Shown one piece after another: positions 12,643 to 25,406 of a stretch of DNA of 64,000 nucleotides (positions within the stretch are counted from its first letter, which is position 1; every line of letters begins with the position of its first letter). The DNA is from Dipteris shenzhenensis (Eukaryota > Polypodiophyta > Polypodiopsida > Gleicheniales). The notes under the pieces are model-generated. The model saw only the letters and a program-made list of their open reading frames with translations. It was not told the origin of the DNA and did not search any database. The position numbers and the translations under genes are program-made. The stretch lies in NCBI GenBank assembly GCA_047967505.1, contig CM106541.1. The stretch is one strand, 5' to 3'.

Positions 12643-14572
12643 GTTTTCTGCCCTTTGCTTTCACTCCTTGCTGCAGTTCCGTTTATCTATCAAGACAGTC
12701 AATGAAAGATTGTTCGGAGTGATTTTCCTTTCGTTTCTCGATCGGGAGCGCTATCGCCGGAGTTTCTTTCGTGCTGTCCTGGCATAATTTCTGTGTCCTG
12801 TGGACTAACAGAATCAAACGCATTTAGAAGTTAGCCGCGCATTTTTCCTTCATCCCTCCGAGGCAAGAATAGCCCCGTAGCTTGTCGCACCTTTTCTCTC
12901 CCATGAAATTCTCTCTTAAAAACATTTTGGTGCTGCTGGGATTCAAAAAGTAAACGGACACGGGAGTAAAGATAAAAAAGAAGCAACTCTTTTCACACGA
13001 GCGTAATCCAAAGAAGACTTTTCAGAAGGATTTGAAGAAGAACCACTCGCGCAACTATCCCTCTCTTACGCTATGTGCAAATCACAGAACATTCATCTGG
13101 ATCACAGCAGAGGGGTGGCTAGGACACCCCTCCCCGTGAAAAGTCTTGATAAGGATGTGAATTCATCAATGTAGAGCCTAAAAGTGGGGACAATGGACAA
13201 CTATTGTTCACTAGATCGTGCTAACAATCTTCCCAAACGTGCCTTGTGTAATAAGCGGCTTTGCTTTTTGCTCTCTGATGGCAACTTTTGCTATACACGA
13301 AACTCATCAGCACGCTTGAGTTTTTTTGTTTCTAGACTAAAAGATCAAATCCATGACCAGCCACATGCTCGTGTCGTCGCGTACCTTGGTATCAAAGCCA
13401 TGATATAAGTTAAGCTTGTAGTACAGAATCAACAGCCTTCCGAAAATTGATGTAGTAACCATATACTCTCTGATAACGGTGCCTATTTTAGTGCTCGTCT
13501 TTTTGTGGATGTTATCCCTTGCTTGCTCTCTTGCAAGCTAAGCCTTTCTCAAGCTACAGGGCCCCACCGTTTTGCTTGATAGGCCCCCCTGAGTCTCTTT
13601 CACGTTTTGCTACCTAGCAAATTTCTACATATTTGTGCTTCTTTTGTAAAGCGGGTGTGCATATTGTGGTTATTTGTTGGCTTTGGTAGAAGTTGTAGTG
13701 ATTATGTGGCATTAGTGGCAAGCGTCCGCTTTTTATTTAGCTTTGTAGAAAGATGTTGGCATTGAATCTGACATTTTTCATGAAAATAGAAAAAGATGCT
13801 TTTTGTAAAGTTCTGAATGAAGAGACATTTGAATATATCTGGAAAGATCTAAAATATTGGTGTACGATTCCACTAGTCTAACATTGATCTTGATGTCAAT
13901 GCAGGGAAGTTGCAGCTATACAGAAAGGTGAGAACCGACTCGTAAGGTGATTCTTGAAGAAAAAAAATCTGAAAATGGTATTTGTGATGTCGTATGTGTA
14001 CAAAGTCTTGAGGATAAGAAATAACACGAATGTGACTTTTTAGCAATGATTGACGAAATGGCATGCCAAGTAGCTCGTTACAGGAATTTTGAATGGTTTA
14101 ATAAGTAGGAAACATGGAGTCTCATTAGGGATATACTCTTTCTTGGAATATTGCTTAGTCCACCAAAAGATTTGCGGCTTGCAAGCTCTCTACAAGCATG
14201 ATTGGTGAAAGAGATGAAATTAGTATGATTGACATTGTACATTGCATTGGATAACACCATGATTCAGCTCTTTGGGAGAAACACATCGGCTCACTCATCA
14301 TATAGTACGGTCCTCTAGACCTTTTTGGTCTTTTGGAGACATTTTAAGCCTCTCTCTCTCTCTCTCTCTCTCTCTCGCTCTCTCTCTCTCTCTCATGCCC
14401 ATGTAGGACTAAAGTTGAGTGACAAGGTACAAAGTTTTGCAAGATTAGTAATTACCACAAATGTGTGCAAAATAGGCGGTTGACAATTACTTGTAGGTCT
14501 ATAGCTGGTAATTTGTGATACGAGACCATCCTTTGTCCCATAGACCTTGTTGAGTCTCTAGTGGGTGCTAAG

Positions 14573-14618
<46 letters not shown>

Positions 14619-17600
14619 GAGAGTTTTATTGATCCTCCTGGATATACAAGGATTCATCTCCCCCATTAATTGAGGATCTCTATGGGGCAGTTCTGGGTTT
14701 CCTCACATTGACTTCGCATTGAGAGTGGGTGGGCTGAGGGTGCTATGAGATCCGTGGTCGCTTTTACTGCCTCTTCAAAGACAGCTTTGGGCTACTTTCC
14801 CACTTCCTCGCCTTTCCAGACCAGAGATGCTTGGCTGCCTTCATCCATGAGGCAGTAAGAGGTCAAGATCGCTTGCTCAGATCACAGAGACTACGACGAG
14901 ACACACTGGCAGAGGCCCTATTAGAGCATGATCACAGAGTTCTTCCAGCCAGACTGGACAGTTTACCACCAGTGAGACCAGGTTCTAGTGACACATCATA
15001 TCCGATAGAGGATGGACACGCATATTACACTTGGAGACATCCCCTCCACCTTCAAGGTAGGGATACGACCGACTAGGATTACTGTAGCCCTGGTCCGAAC
15101 TAGAGCTTCTGCCAGGAGACCACGCCGAGTGGAGCCCACAGATAGTTGACAACACTCCATTTCCGATTTTATGCTACCATTGTCCCATCGGGCGCTAGGT
15201 CCTTCATGATGTGGAGTTGGATTCTGCTTGTACTCACATTGACTTTTGACCAAAAAGTCAACTTTGTGTTTTTTGACTTGCGATGACATGGTGTTGGATT
15301 TCTGTTGACTGTGTGTTGCTAACTGCGCAAGGTTGCCTGCGTGGCTGTATGGATGCCTGCGTGGCAGTTGATCGGGCTGCCTGCGTGGTGGTTTGTGTTG
15401 ATTGTAGAATGTCTACGTTATAAAGATGCCGGTGACATCCCCTTTTGCTGAAACTCGAACTAGGGTACGAAAGGGGCCTCCCATCGTGCTAACGGAGGTG
15501 GTGTATTTGGTATATCTGGTTGATCTGAACGCCTGGTTCATGAATTCAGAGGTGATTGCATAGTTCATGAAGCTTGATCTATAGGAACTGAATTGCTGGG
15601 TCTGGTGCGAACTTATGGTAAGGATATTGGCTTGGGTTGGTGCTCCAAGATGATGCTCCATTTGGTTTTCCTTAGTTCATATAAGTACCAGGGACGGAGG
15701 AAGATTTGTTTTGAGAGACATCCTAGTCCTACTGTAGTTTTGTGTCCTGTTGAGTCTTGACTCCAGCCCTCTAAATTATTGAAATCAAAGGTTGAGGCGG
15801 AACACCTTTAAGCCAAGAAATGAACTTTGACCCCATGGTCATCCAAGCCTTGGTTCTGATAATCAGGTCGGACTTTGAATTGGTGCCACCATCGGGCTCC
15901 TAAGATGATGTCTGTTGCCTGTGTCACCTTGAGATCTTTAGAGTGGCTGAAGCTACCTGTATGTTGCTCTCTATCTATCGCCCTGGAAATGCCCCATTCA
16001 AGGCCATTGGTTTTGTGGGCGTAAGAGGCAATTCATCCTGTTTAGCTGCTTTGATTGAAATGATGTCCTTGGAACTACTTGAATCTGCCAGGATAAGGAT
16101 TCTGACCACCAACCTGTCCGTAAAATGAAACATATTGGGAAACTGACGAGGCTCCCCCTTTTGCTGATCTTCAAGTTCCTTGACTATTGAGATTGTCCCT
16201 GTAGTTTGCTGATCGTCAAGCTCCTCAATGACTACTCAGGTTTTTGAAGTTGTTGCTGAACCAGTTGATGCGGCTCCTGTTGCTAGAAGCTTCTAGCAAT
16301 GCAGGCAATCTCTCTTAATTTGGCCCGGCACATGACAATGGAAGCATCCGTTCTCCTTGGCATAGAGTGCTCGTGTCGTTGCATCCAAGTACCCGCCATA
16401 GCCATTGTAGTCCTCCGCCATCTAGCTCTTCTTCTGCTGCCCATTCCCACCATCACCTGGCGTAGAATCCTGGGACTTCTTACTGTTGACCTGCTTGGAT
16501 CCTTGACCCATGTGCATCCGCTCAAAGTTCTAAGCAAGCTCGTATGCAAACTCATAATCGCGTGGCCTGAAACTTCTGACATATCACTAGATGTCTGTAC
16601 GCAGCCCACTGAGAAATTAGCTCAGCTTTTGATTATCCTCCAGTTGCAACTGTATAAACACTCGGGTGAATTTGTTGGCATAATGATTCACCGACTCGGT
16701 GTCTCCTTGGCGTAGCTCGTAGAACTGACTTTGGAGCCTGTCTAGGTATTGGGGTGGCAGGAACTGTGATTGAAGATCTTTCATGAATTCCGTCTAGGTG
16801 TAAAGAGGTGTCTCCTCATTTGCATCATATTGGTCTCTTTGCCACTTGAGCCACCAGGTGACCGCCTCGCCTATAAGGTGCATGGATACTAGGATGTACC
16901 TCTCGTTGTCATTTGTAGGCATCATTGAAAAATAACTTTCGAACTGATTGAGCAACGAAGTCAACCCTAAGGGTTCCTACTTACCATCGTACCTTGTGAA
17001 GTTGAGCTTCCCTGGAAAGGAAGGATTGAGTGGAGGTGGAAATCTCTCCTTTTCTCCCCCCGTTGGTCAGAGTAGAGAAATGAGAAGCTGCCGTTCATGT
17101 TCTTTCTTCTCTTCTCGAGAGTGGTACATTCTCGGAGCTCCCTGGCCTCCTGAGCCTCGTGGTCCTGGAGTTCCTTGGCTTCCTGAGCCTCTTGATCGCG
17201 TTTTGCTTTTGCTTCCTGAGCTGCCCGCTCGGCTTCTTGTTCCTCTCGCTCGCGTTCTTCTTTTGCTTCCCGAGCCGCCCGCTCGGCTTCTCGAGCCTCC
17301 CGATCGCGTTCTTCTTTTGCTTCCCGAGCTAGCCTCTCGAGCTCTTTGGTGGCCTGCTCACGATCTTCCCACAGTTCCTGAAGCTGGATCATGCGGGTGA
17401 AGAGAGCCTCAGACTGTTGTTGCATCTGCATCATACCCTGCAACATGGCTGTCATGGCAGACATGGAAGTGTTTGCAAGATTCTGTGGAACTAAAGTGGT
17501 ATTTTAGTAGCCTTTTCATTAGCCTTGTACTTTGTACTTTGTACTTTAGGCTCTAGATTGATGCCATGTGACAGTGTGGGGTTACCATTCCATAAATAAA

Positions 17601-20600
17601 GTTGTAATTTGGCCTGCCCTAGTTCCTATGAGAGGCATGCCCCCCCCATTTGTACGAAGCTTGATTTCCATACTGTTATAATGCCAAAATGGAATTCTAC
17701 CAGGGCTTCTAAGCTCAAGCTGAATTCTAAGATGGAATTAACCATTTTCTGTCCTTGTGCAACCCCTCACAAGACTTGTTGTAAGTCCAGCCCCTGACTT
17801 ACTCTCCCATCCTCTCTTTCTCAGTTCTAAAAGGTACTTCTATGTTCACTCCAGCATTGTACTTTCTGCAATGTACATTCTGGCAAGTGTATTTCTGTCC
17901 CTAATGAATGGATCTAGTCCATTTCCTATTCCATATCCATAACTGTTCTAAAGGTGATTAGGCTAGCCTAGAGCTGTCATTTGAGCTAAACAGGCTGAAA
18001 AATAGCTCTAGTTAGTAGCAGCCTTGTTTCAGTGGTATCAGAGCACTTTTAGGGAATTTTGTGGGGTAAATCATATCAAGTTGATCTGAAACTTGGAGCA
18101 CATTATCTTGAGACCAGGGCCTACCTGCTTGCATTATTCTGTCGCAGCCAAGTGCCTTGATCTTCAGAAAGACACGTGGCAGCCTCTGATTGGCTCAGAA
18201 TTCAAGTGCTCAGAATTGCACATTTTCTACATCAATCTGCTTGTAATGGCCTGCTGATCAATAGCCCTAAGCTACTGAAGAGAAATTTCAAATTTGGCTG
18301 AGATTTTCCTCAGATTGTATGAGCACTAGCAGCATGGCATAATGACTGCGATTTTCCAGGATACGGCTCCAAATCTGGATTTTGCTGCATATATGATTTT
18401 GCCCCAGGTACTCCAAGGCCTGTACTAAGTTTCATTGCGAGATGAGATCATTTGTCTTAATTTCTACCAAAATTGGTTCCAGCAGAAGCTTTTCTGAATA
18501 TCTGTTAAAGTGCGAGGAAGCTTGCTGAAAAATGAGATCAAAGAGAGAGAGAAGGAGAGGAGCGAAGAGACACGTTGAGAAGCCAAAAGAGTAACTTACA
18601 TTAAAACTGAAAACTGCATACATACATAGGGCGCCTAATGTTAGGGCCTCATTTATTCATACCACTCTTTGTACCTTAACAATTGGTACACATTTATTGT
18701 ACTACCCTTCATTTATTTGCTGCCCCCTTGCACATTAGATTGACATCATTATTTTAACTCTCACACTCCCCCTTAATGATCAATCTGTTCTCTTTTACAT
18801 TCATCATGTTTCTGAATTTTTCCAACTTATCTCGAGACAATGCTTTAGTAAGCATGTCTGCTGCTTGATCTTCAGTAGAGCAATAAACCAGCTCTATCTC
18901 CTTTGCTTGCACCTTCTCACGAACATAATGATAATGAATTTCAATCTGCTTCGTCCTTGCATGGAATACTGGATTTTTAGCAATCTGAATACAGCTTTGA
19001 TTGTCACAATAAATCACTGTTGCACCTGCCTGTACTTCATGTATTTCAGCCAATAAGCACCTCAGCCACACTGCTTCACAAACAGCACTTTTTGCGGCAA
19101 TATACTCAGCTTCAGTAGAGGATAAAGCAACCGTGGGCTGCTTCTTACTCTTCCATGAAATAACTCCAGAGCCAAGTGAGAAACAATATCCTGAGGTAGA
19201 TCTTCTGTCATCAACACTGCTGGCCCAATCAGAATCACAATAACCAGCCAGCAATAAATCACAAGATGCAACAAATTCGAGACCATAATTATAAGTGCCC
19301 TTCATGTATCTCAACAACCGCTTTGCTGCCTTCATGTGGCTTTCCTTTGGATCTGCCATATACTGACTTAGAGCACTCACTGCATATGAAATATCCGGCC
19401 TCGTGATAGTAGCATAAATGAGACTGCCAACCAGTTTCCTATAACCTGTGCCATCCACTTTCTTTTCATCTACACGTGAGGTTAGCTTCTCATTCAATTC
19501 CATGGGGATGTGCATTATTTTTGAATCAGTCATTTCAAATCTTTCAAGTACATCTTTCACATACTTGGATTGGGTAAGAAACATACTGTTTTCCTGCCTC
19601 CAAACTTCAATAGCAAGACAGTAATGAAGCTGTCCCAAATCCTTCATGTCAAATTCAATTGACAAGCTCTTCTTTCTGCGCTTAATCAATGAGGTGCTGC
19701 TTCCTGTGATTACCAAATCATCCACATAGACAATGATCAACAATAAATCTATTTCAAAGCCTTGGGGCTGTTGCACATATACCTCCTCTTCAAGAATGCC
19801 ATTGAGAAAGGCAGACTTGACATCCATTTGTGCGACAGACCACCCATGATGAGTGGCCACTGCCAAAACCAATCGTATGGTTGTCATTTTTGCAACTGGA
19901 GCAAATGTCTCCTCATAATCAATCCCTTCTTTTTGCACATAACCTTTAGCAACCAGCCTTGCCTTGTACTTGTCCAAGGTGCCATCTGCCTTGTACTTGA
20001 TCCTGAAAACCCACTTAGTACCAATGGCCTGCTTCCCATGAGGTAACTCAACAAGTGTCCAAGTGTTATTCTTCATGATAGAAGAGTATTCTTCTTCCAT
20101 TGCTTCTTTCCATTTGCTGTTTTTGATTGCTTCAGAAAATGAAGTGGGTTCATCATTAGAAAGAACTTTTGCCATCAAAGCAAAGTTCACATGTGACGTA
20201 CCTTTGTCCTTGATTCTTTGTACTTTCAGCCTGCTCCAAAGTACTACTATCTTCAATAGTTTTAATATACCATCTGGGCAATTTCTTCACACTTTGTGGA
20301 TTGTCTGCATCAACACCATCCATGGGAACCACATTTGGAATATTTGGGACTGTTTCATGCACATCTTGAGGCGGAATGCCTTCATTGATACTTGCTGGCC
20401 TGTTTTGAGCTGCCTTGAATCCTTCATCTTTCTTGTCGCCCGTCTCTTCATCAACCTCAAAGAAAATGAGGGGATCTTCATCTTCTTCCACCAAATGAAA
20501 ATCAGCGCTGTTCTTTGTCTCATCAAACAACACATCACGTGTGATTATAACTTTCTGACTCACAGGGTCATAAAGTTTGTAAGCCTTTGAACATGTTGCA

Positions 20601-23600
20601 TATCCAATAAAGATACACTTAATTGATTTATCATCCAATTTTTGCCTGTTTTGCTTGTGCACATGAGCATATGCCAAGCATCCAAACACACGAAGATGAG
20701 ACACATTTGGTTTCTTACCATAATAGACTTCCTCAGGAGTCATACCATCAAGCGCTTTTGTTGGAGATCTATTCTGCAAATATATGGCTGTGTGGACAGC
20801 CTCTGCCCAAAACTTACGTCCCAATCTTGAATCTTTGAGCATGCATCGTGCTCCTTCCACCCCAGTGCGATTCTTTCTTTCCGCTACTCCATTTTGTTGA
20901 GAGCTATAAGCTGTAGTAAGTTGATGAAACATACCACTTTCATTGCATAACAAATCAAACTCATTTGACATGAACTCACCTCCTCTGTCTGTGCGGAGAG
21001 TCTTCACTTTCATACTTGTTTCATTTTCCACATAAGATTTCCATTGCTTGAACACATCAAGAGTTTCACCCTTACTTTTGAGAAAATACAGCCAGCACTT
21101 GCGTGAATAATCATCAATAAGGGACATAAAATAACGTGATCCACCAAGTGAATTCACTTGAGCCGGTCCCCACAAATCACAGTGTATCAATTCAAGTTTT
21201 TGCGTTGCTCTCCATGAGCTTGCTTTTGGAAATGGAGTCCTTGCATGCTTGCCCAAGGCACAAGGCTCACATACACCCGGTATCTCACCAATCTTTGGGA
21301 TTCCTGTGACCATGCCATTGTCAAATAAATACTTAAGTGCTTTCATATTTAAATGACCATACCTCCTATGCCAAAGCTGAGAGGTTTGTTCCGTTTGAGA
21401 CATCAATACTTGCTGGTCACTCATAGTAATTAGCTTGTACAACCTGTCATTGCTGCGTATGCCACGAGCAACTTCTTTTCCCTCATTCTTGAGGTCTTTT
21501 ATGATGAAGTACTCCTTGAAAAACTCAACACTCATGTGCTGATCTGTTATGCAGCCCACAGAAAGCAAATTTCTTGCCAAATTAGGAATCCACAATACAT
21601 TTTTAAGAGTACCAATCTCACCATTTTTGAGCTTGATAGGTATGTCGCCATATCCGTGAATGTTTTGTGTGGAATTATCACCCAAAAACACTTTGTTACT
21701 GCCTTCTTCATCAACATACTGAGAAAACCAATCACCATTGCCGGTCATGTGCGCTGTGGCACCCGAATCGACATACCATTCCCCACGATAGTGGGACTGT
21801 TTTGTATGATCAGCCATCAACAAAAACTCATCCTTGCTATTTCTTTCATTATTCTGATTTCCTTCTCCCGCAAAGTTGTTGCTATTTTGCCTTTGCCAAT
21901 TTGAGAAGCCTCTGCCTCTCCCTCTTGATTGTTGTGTATGCTGTTTTATGCGACATTCACTCTCCACATGACCATCCTTCCCACAATAGTAACACGGGCC
22001 TCTTCTTGAAGTGTAGGAGCTGCGTCCTCTTCCACGAAAGTTGCCTCTATATCCTCCTCTTCCTCGAGGGGTAAATTGCCTTCTTTCTTGATAGGAGGAG
22101 TTCGAATCTCCCCCTTCTTCATGCCTGCCCTGATTTTGCCTTTCATTGTTTCGATTCCATCCACCTCTTCCACGGCCACGCCATGGTCTTCCTCTCACGG
22201 TGAATGCTTCATCTTTGTTCTTGGAACTCTTCGTCCCGCTTCCTTGTCTTCTTAACTCTTCTTGTAGCAAGAGAGCACTCAACTCCTCAAAGTTAGGAGT
22301 GGTCTCCCTCACCATTAGGGAAGTCACCAAATGTTGTCATGGTGAATTGCTTTCATTCATAGTAAGCCCATTCATGGTTATGCTTACCATATCCACATCT
22401 GTTACAACCTCATCCACTGAGAGCAATTGGTCAGTGATATCTTTCAAACGAGTCAAATAGGCAGTGATTTGCTCATTTGGTTCCTTCTTAAAAGCATGCA
22501 ACTTTTGTTTAAGGAACAACAACCTTGTTGTATTTACTGATTTAAATAGAGTTTGAAGAGTTGTCCATGCTTCATCTGGAGCTGTAGCACCACTTATTTG
22601 AGGAATGATGCTGTCCTTCACATGCATGTTGATGTAACAAAGAGCTTTTTGAGCTCTTTTATCAAATTTTGCTTGAACTTCAAGTTCTTCTTCATACCTT
22701 TTATCCTCAGCCCTCTTTTCTTGAGGTGTCATATTGGGCACCATTACTGGCTTCATCACATCAGGCCTTTCATCTTTGCCTTCTACAATCTCCCACAAGT
22801 CTTTCAACTTTAAGAGATTCTTCATCTTAAACTTCCAAATTGGATAGTTTTTGCCATCAAGCTTCCCACTTTCTGGGAGCACAAAATCAACCTTGCTGTC
22901 CGCCATTTTGACTGAATTACAGCAAGCAACAAATTAGAATAATCACCCCAAAATATACTTCAAACACGCAGTGGATACCTTATTGTTTTGGGGTCTTTAA
23001 ATCCTCAATTTTAGAGGTCTTTGGCTGGTCTTTTGGGCTGCAAATCTTCTTCACTTTCATGCCTTCATGGCACTCAATCTTGGGCTGTTCTTGGCTGGTC
23101 TTTTTCTTCATTCATTGACACGTGTTGCAAACACATATGGGCTGCCCTCTCTTCGTGGCTTCACCTACCATAGGGCTGCCCCTTTTCTTATGTACTTGTT
23201 TCTTGCTTGATCTTCAATCAAGCCATGCGGGCTGTTGCATCTCTTCCCTGGAGTCAAGGGCTTCATTCTTCGTCACTTGTGTGGCGTTTCTACCCATCAA
23301 ACTTGGGCACTTTCTCGCCATAACAGGGCTGATTGCTTTCTCACCTTCTTGGGGCTGATTCGCACTTCGTTCATGGGCTGGAAATTCAATCCAACATGCC
23401 CACGCTGTTCCACAAAACTTGTGGCTTCAAAATTCTTCACAAACAGGGCTGATTTCATCACAAAAGCAGGGCATAACCAGGGCTGAAACCCTAATTTCGA
23501 GATAGTTCAGATCCATTTACTGATTTCTTCCACTTGGGGCCTGATTTTTCATCACTTTTAGGGTTGGAAACTGCGCAGAAACCCTAATTCCGGGATCTTT

Positions 23601-25360
23601 TACCTCCTTGGGTTGATTCTCTCCACTTTTAGGGTTGATTTCAAATCTATTTCATAGCAAGGACCTTCTCCTTTGTTGCTGAAGCAAAACCCCTCTGATT
23701 TGGGGCTTATTTTCATCAATTTTATTGCAGAAACCCTAATTTCGAGATTTTCTTCAAAGTTTTTGAAACTTTTTTTTCAGAATTTCTTCTTCAATGTTGG
23801 TCGTTTTGCCTCATAGACTGCTGCTGAACAAGGGCGACCTAAAAACGCCTCCATTTTTAAGCTCAAAATGACAAAAAACCCTAATTTCGAGATTTTTCAG
23901 ATTTCGCCCAAATTTTTTTTCTGACTTTTTCATACTGTTTTTGGTGAATGCTGATGCTGAAGACCTCTCCTACAGGGCAGCTACAATGCGATTTCAAAAC
24001 GCTTGGTTTTAGGGCTCGAAACCCTAATTTTCGTCACTTTTTGGGTGCAAAATTTCTGCACGTGTTCTTCCCTTGCATCGCTTCACTTGGGCTCCTCCTT
24101 TCCTTACTTGTAAACTGAATTTTCTGATCAAATAACAGGCTGAACACGCAAAATCTTCATATCTTCGCTTATTCATACCACTCTTTGTACCTTAACAATT
24201 GGTACACATTTATTGTACTACCCTTACATTTATTTGCTGCCCCCTTGCACATTAGATTGACATCATTATTTTAACTCTCACAATATCAGCAGTTATAGTC
24301 TCCCTAAAATTTGGGGCTTTCATGTTTTTCCTGCATATATGGAGTCACCGCATCTGATTACACTCCTGTACCAAGTTTCACATTGATCAGAGTTCATCTA
24401 CTCTTGAAATTGCCTCGAAATTTGTTTCAGCAGGTACAATGTAAGGTTTTCTCAGTCTACAGATCATCTAATTTGGGGCTTTTCAGTTTTACTGGTTATT
24501 CAGCTCTATTCTACTCTGGCTATCCCCAAATTGCAGCAATCATTGGTATAAATTGAGCCCCAAAACTCATAATTAGGGCAAACTGTGAATCTGCCAAGTC
24601 AGCAATGAATCTACTGCTAGCATTGGCATTAAATTTGGCATTATATTCTGCATACTGTTATTTGACACCCAAAATAGTGTATGTGTACACTACACTGACA
24701 TTAGACACTTCTCAGTACATTTTCACTGGTTCGGCATATTAAAATGCCTAACAAGAGGACTGGAAGTTAAGGCAGGAAGCATCCCGTGGGTGACCCTGAT
24801 CCTAACACTGATACTAAAGCTGTTGGTGATGCTATAAGGTCAGGAGGAATGGCCATTCTTGACATTGGCCACATTGATGGCGATCAGGGTGAAGGAGTTG
24901 ATTTCAATGATGCTCATGATGATACATAGAGGATCTTGGAAGCCTCTCCTCATGTGCAAATGTCTCTCAGTCAGGAGCAGGTTGTAAAAAGATGTATGGC
25001 CCCTATGCTGCAGATATTCAAATACTTGACTAATGAAATCAGGATGAACAACTAAAGGCTGGACCAGAGGGTGCAGAATTTATCTATTAACCATGAATAG
25101 AAGGTTTGGCCAACTCAAAAGGAGCCAAATCCAGGATGGAAAGAGACCTATGGAGGCTACCCTTGAAACAAGTCCTGATTCTGATGATGAATTTGAGCAT
25201 GTGACCAAGGCTGAAGGGTTTATGGTATCAGCTAGAAGAGCTCACCGTAGGTATGATGAGGCCACATCCAAAGCAAAGGACCTTCCACAAGGAACAGCTC
25301 AGAAGAGTTCAAGCCCTGAAACTGAAGCTAGAAACTGATGAATCTAGGGGAAACAAAAAG

Positions 25361-25406
<46 letters not shown>

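Larger units (their letters stand above)
18503..24282 (-). mobile_element. Ty1/Copia retrotransposon with ATATC target duplication
   Basis: Element of 5,780 bp on the minus strand flanked by ATATC at 18498-18502 and 24283-24287. The 3' LTR is 18503-18765 (TG to CA, 263 bp), preceded by the polypurine tract AAGGGGGAG (18766-18774). The 5' LTR retains only its first 114 bp (24169-24282); its remainder and the expected PBS are missing. Gag and pol follow in one order with a stop, a frameshift and an in-frame RT deletion, so it is non-autonomous. It is inserted in the leader of the plus-strand LTR element, inside ECH2 intron 2. Confidence 0.88.
18045..25335 (+). mobile_element. Interrupted body of the plus-strand LTR element: leader and gag remnant
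   Basis: The leader runs 18045-18502 and resumes at 24288 after a Copia insertion. The flanks join smoothly across the ATATC duplication. A decayed gag-like frame starts at 24744 (MPNKRTG). It reads through stops with [20 protein letters not shown] and [19 protein letters not shown] and ends near 25335, where a LINE tail begins. Pol and the 3' LTR are missing. Confidence 0.5.

Noticed and set aside
12643-12710. Continuation of exon 1 with a 34-bp intron to SIKTVNER
   Set aside because: Far too short for a plant intron, and no GT donor follows the candidate exon.
16299-16715. 138-codon plus-strand ORF
   Set aside because: Antisense shadow of the decayed Gypsy gag on the minus strand.
16948-17400. 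150-codon Leu/Pro-rich plus-strand ORF
   Set aside because: Antisense of the Glu/Arg/Ala coiled coil of gag.
21536-22074. Plus-strand ORFs over the Copia element
   Set aside because: Shadows of the Copia gag-pol frame on the other strand.
18653-24282. Copia with only a 113-bp LTR
   Set aside because: Those limits give no target duplication; extending the 3' LTR to 18503 gives TG..CA ends and ATATC on both sides.
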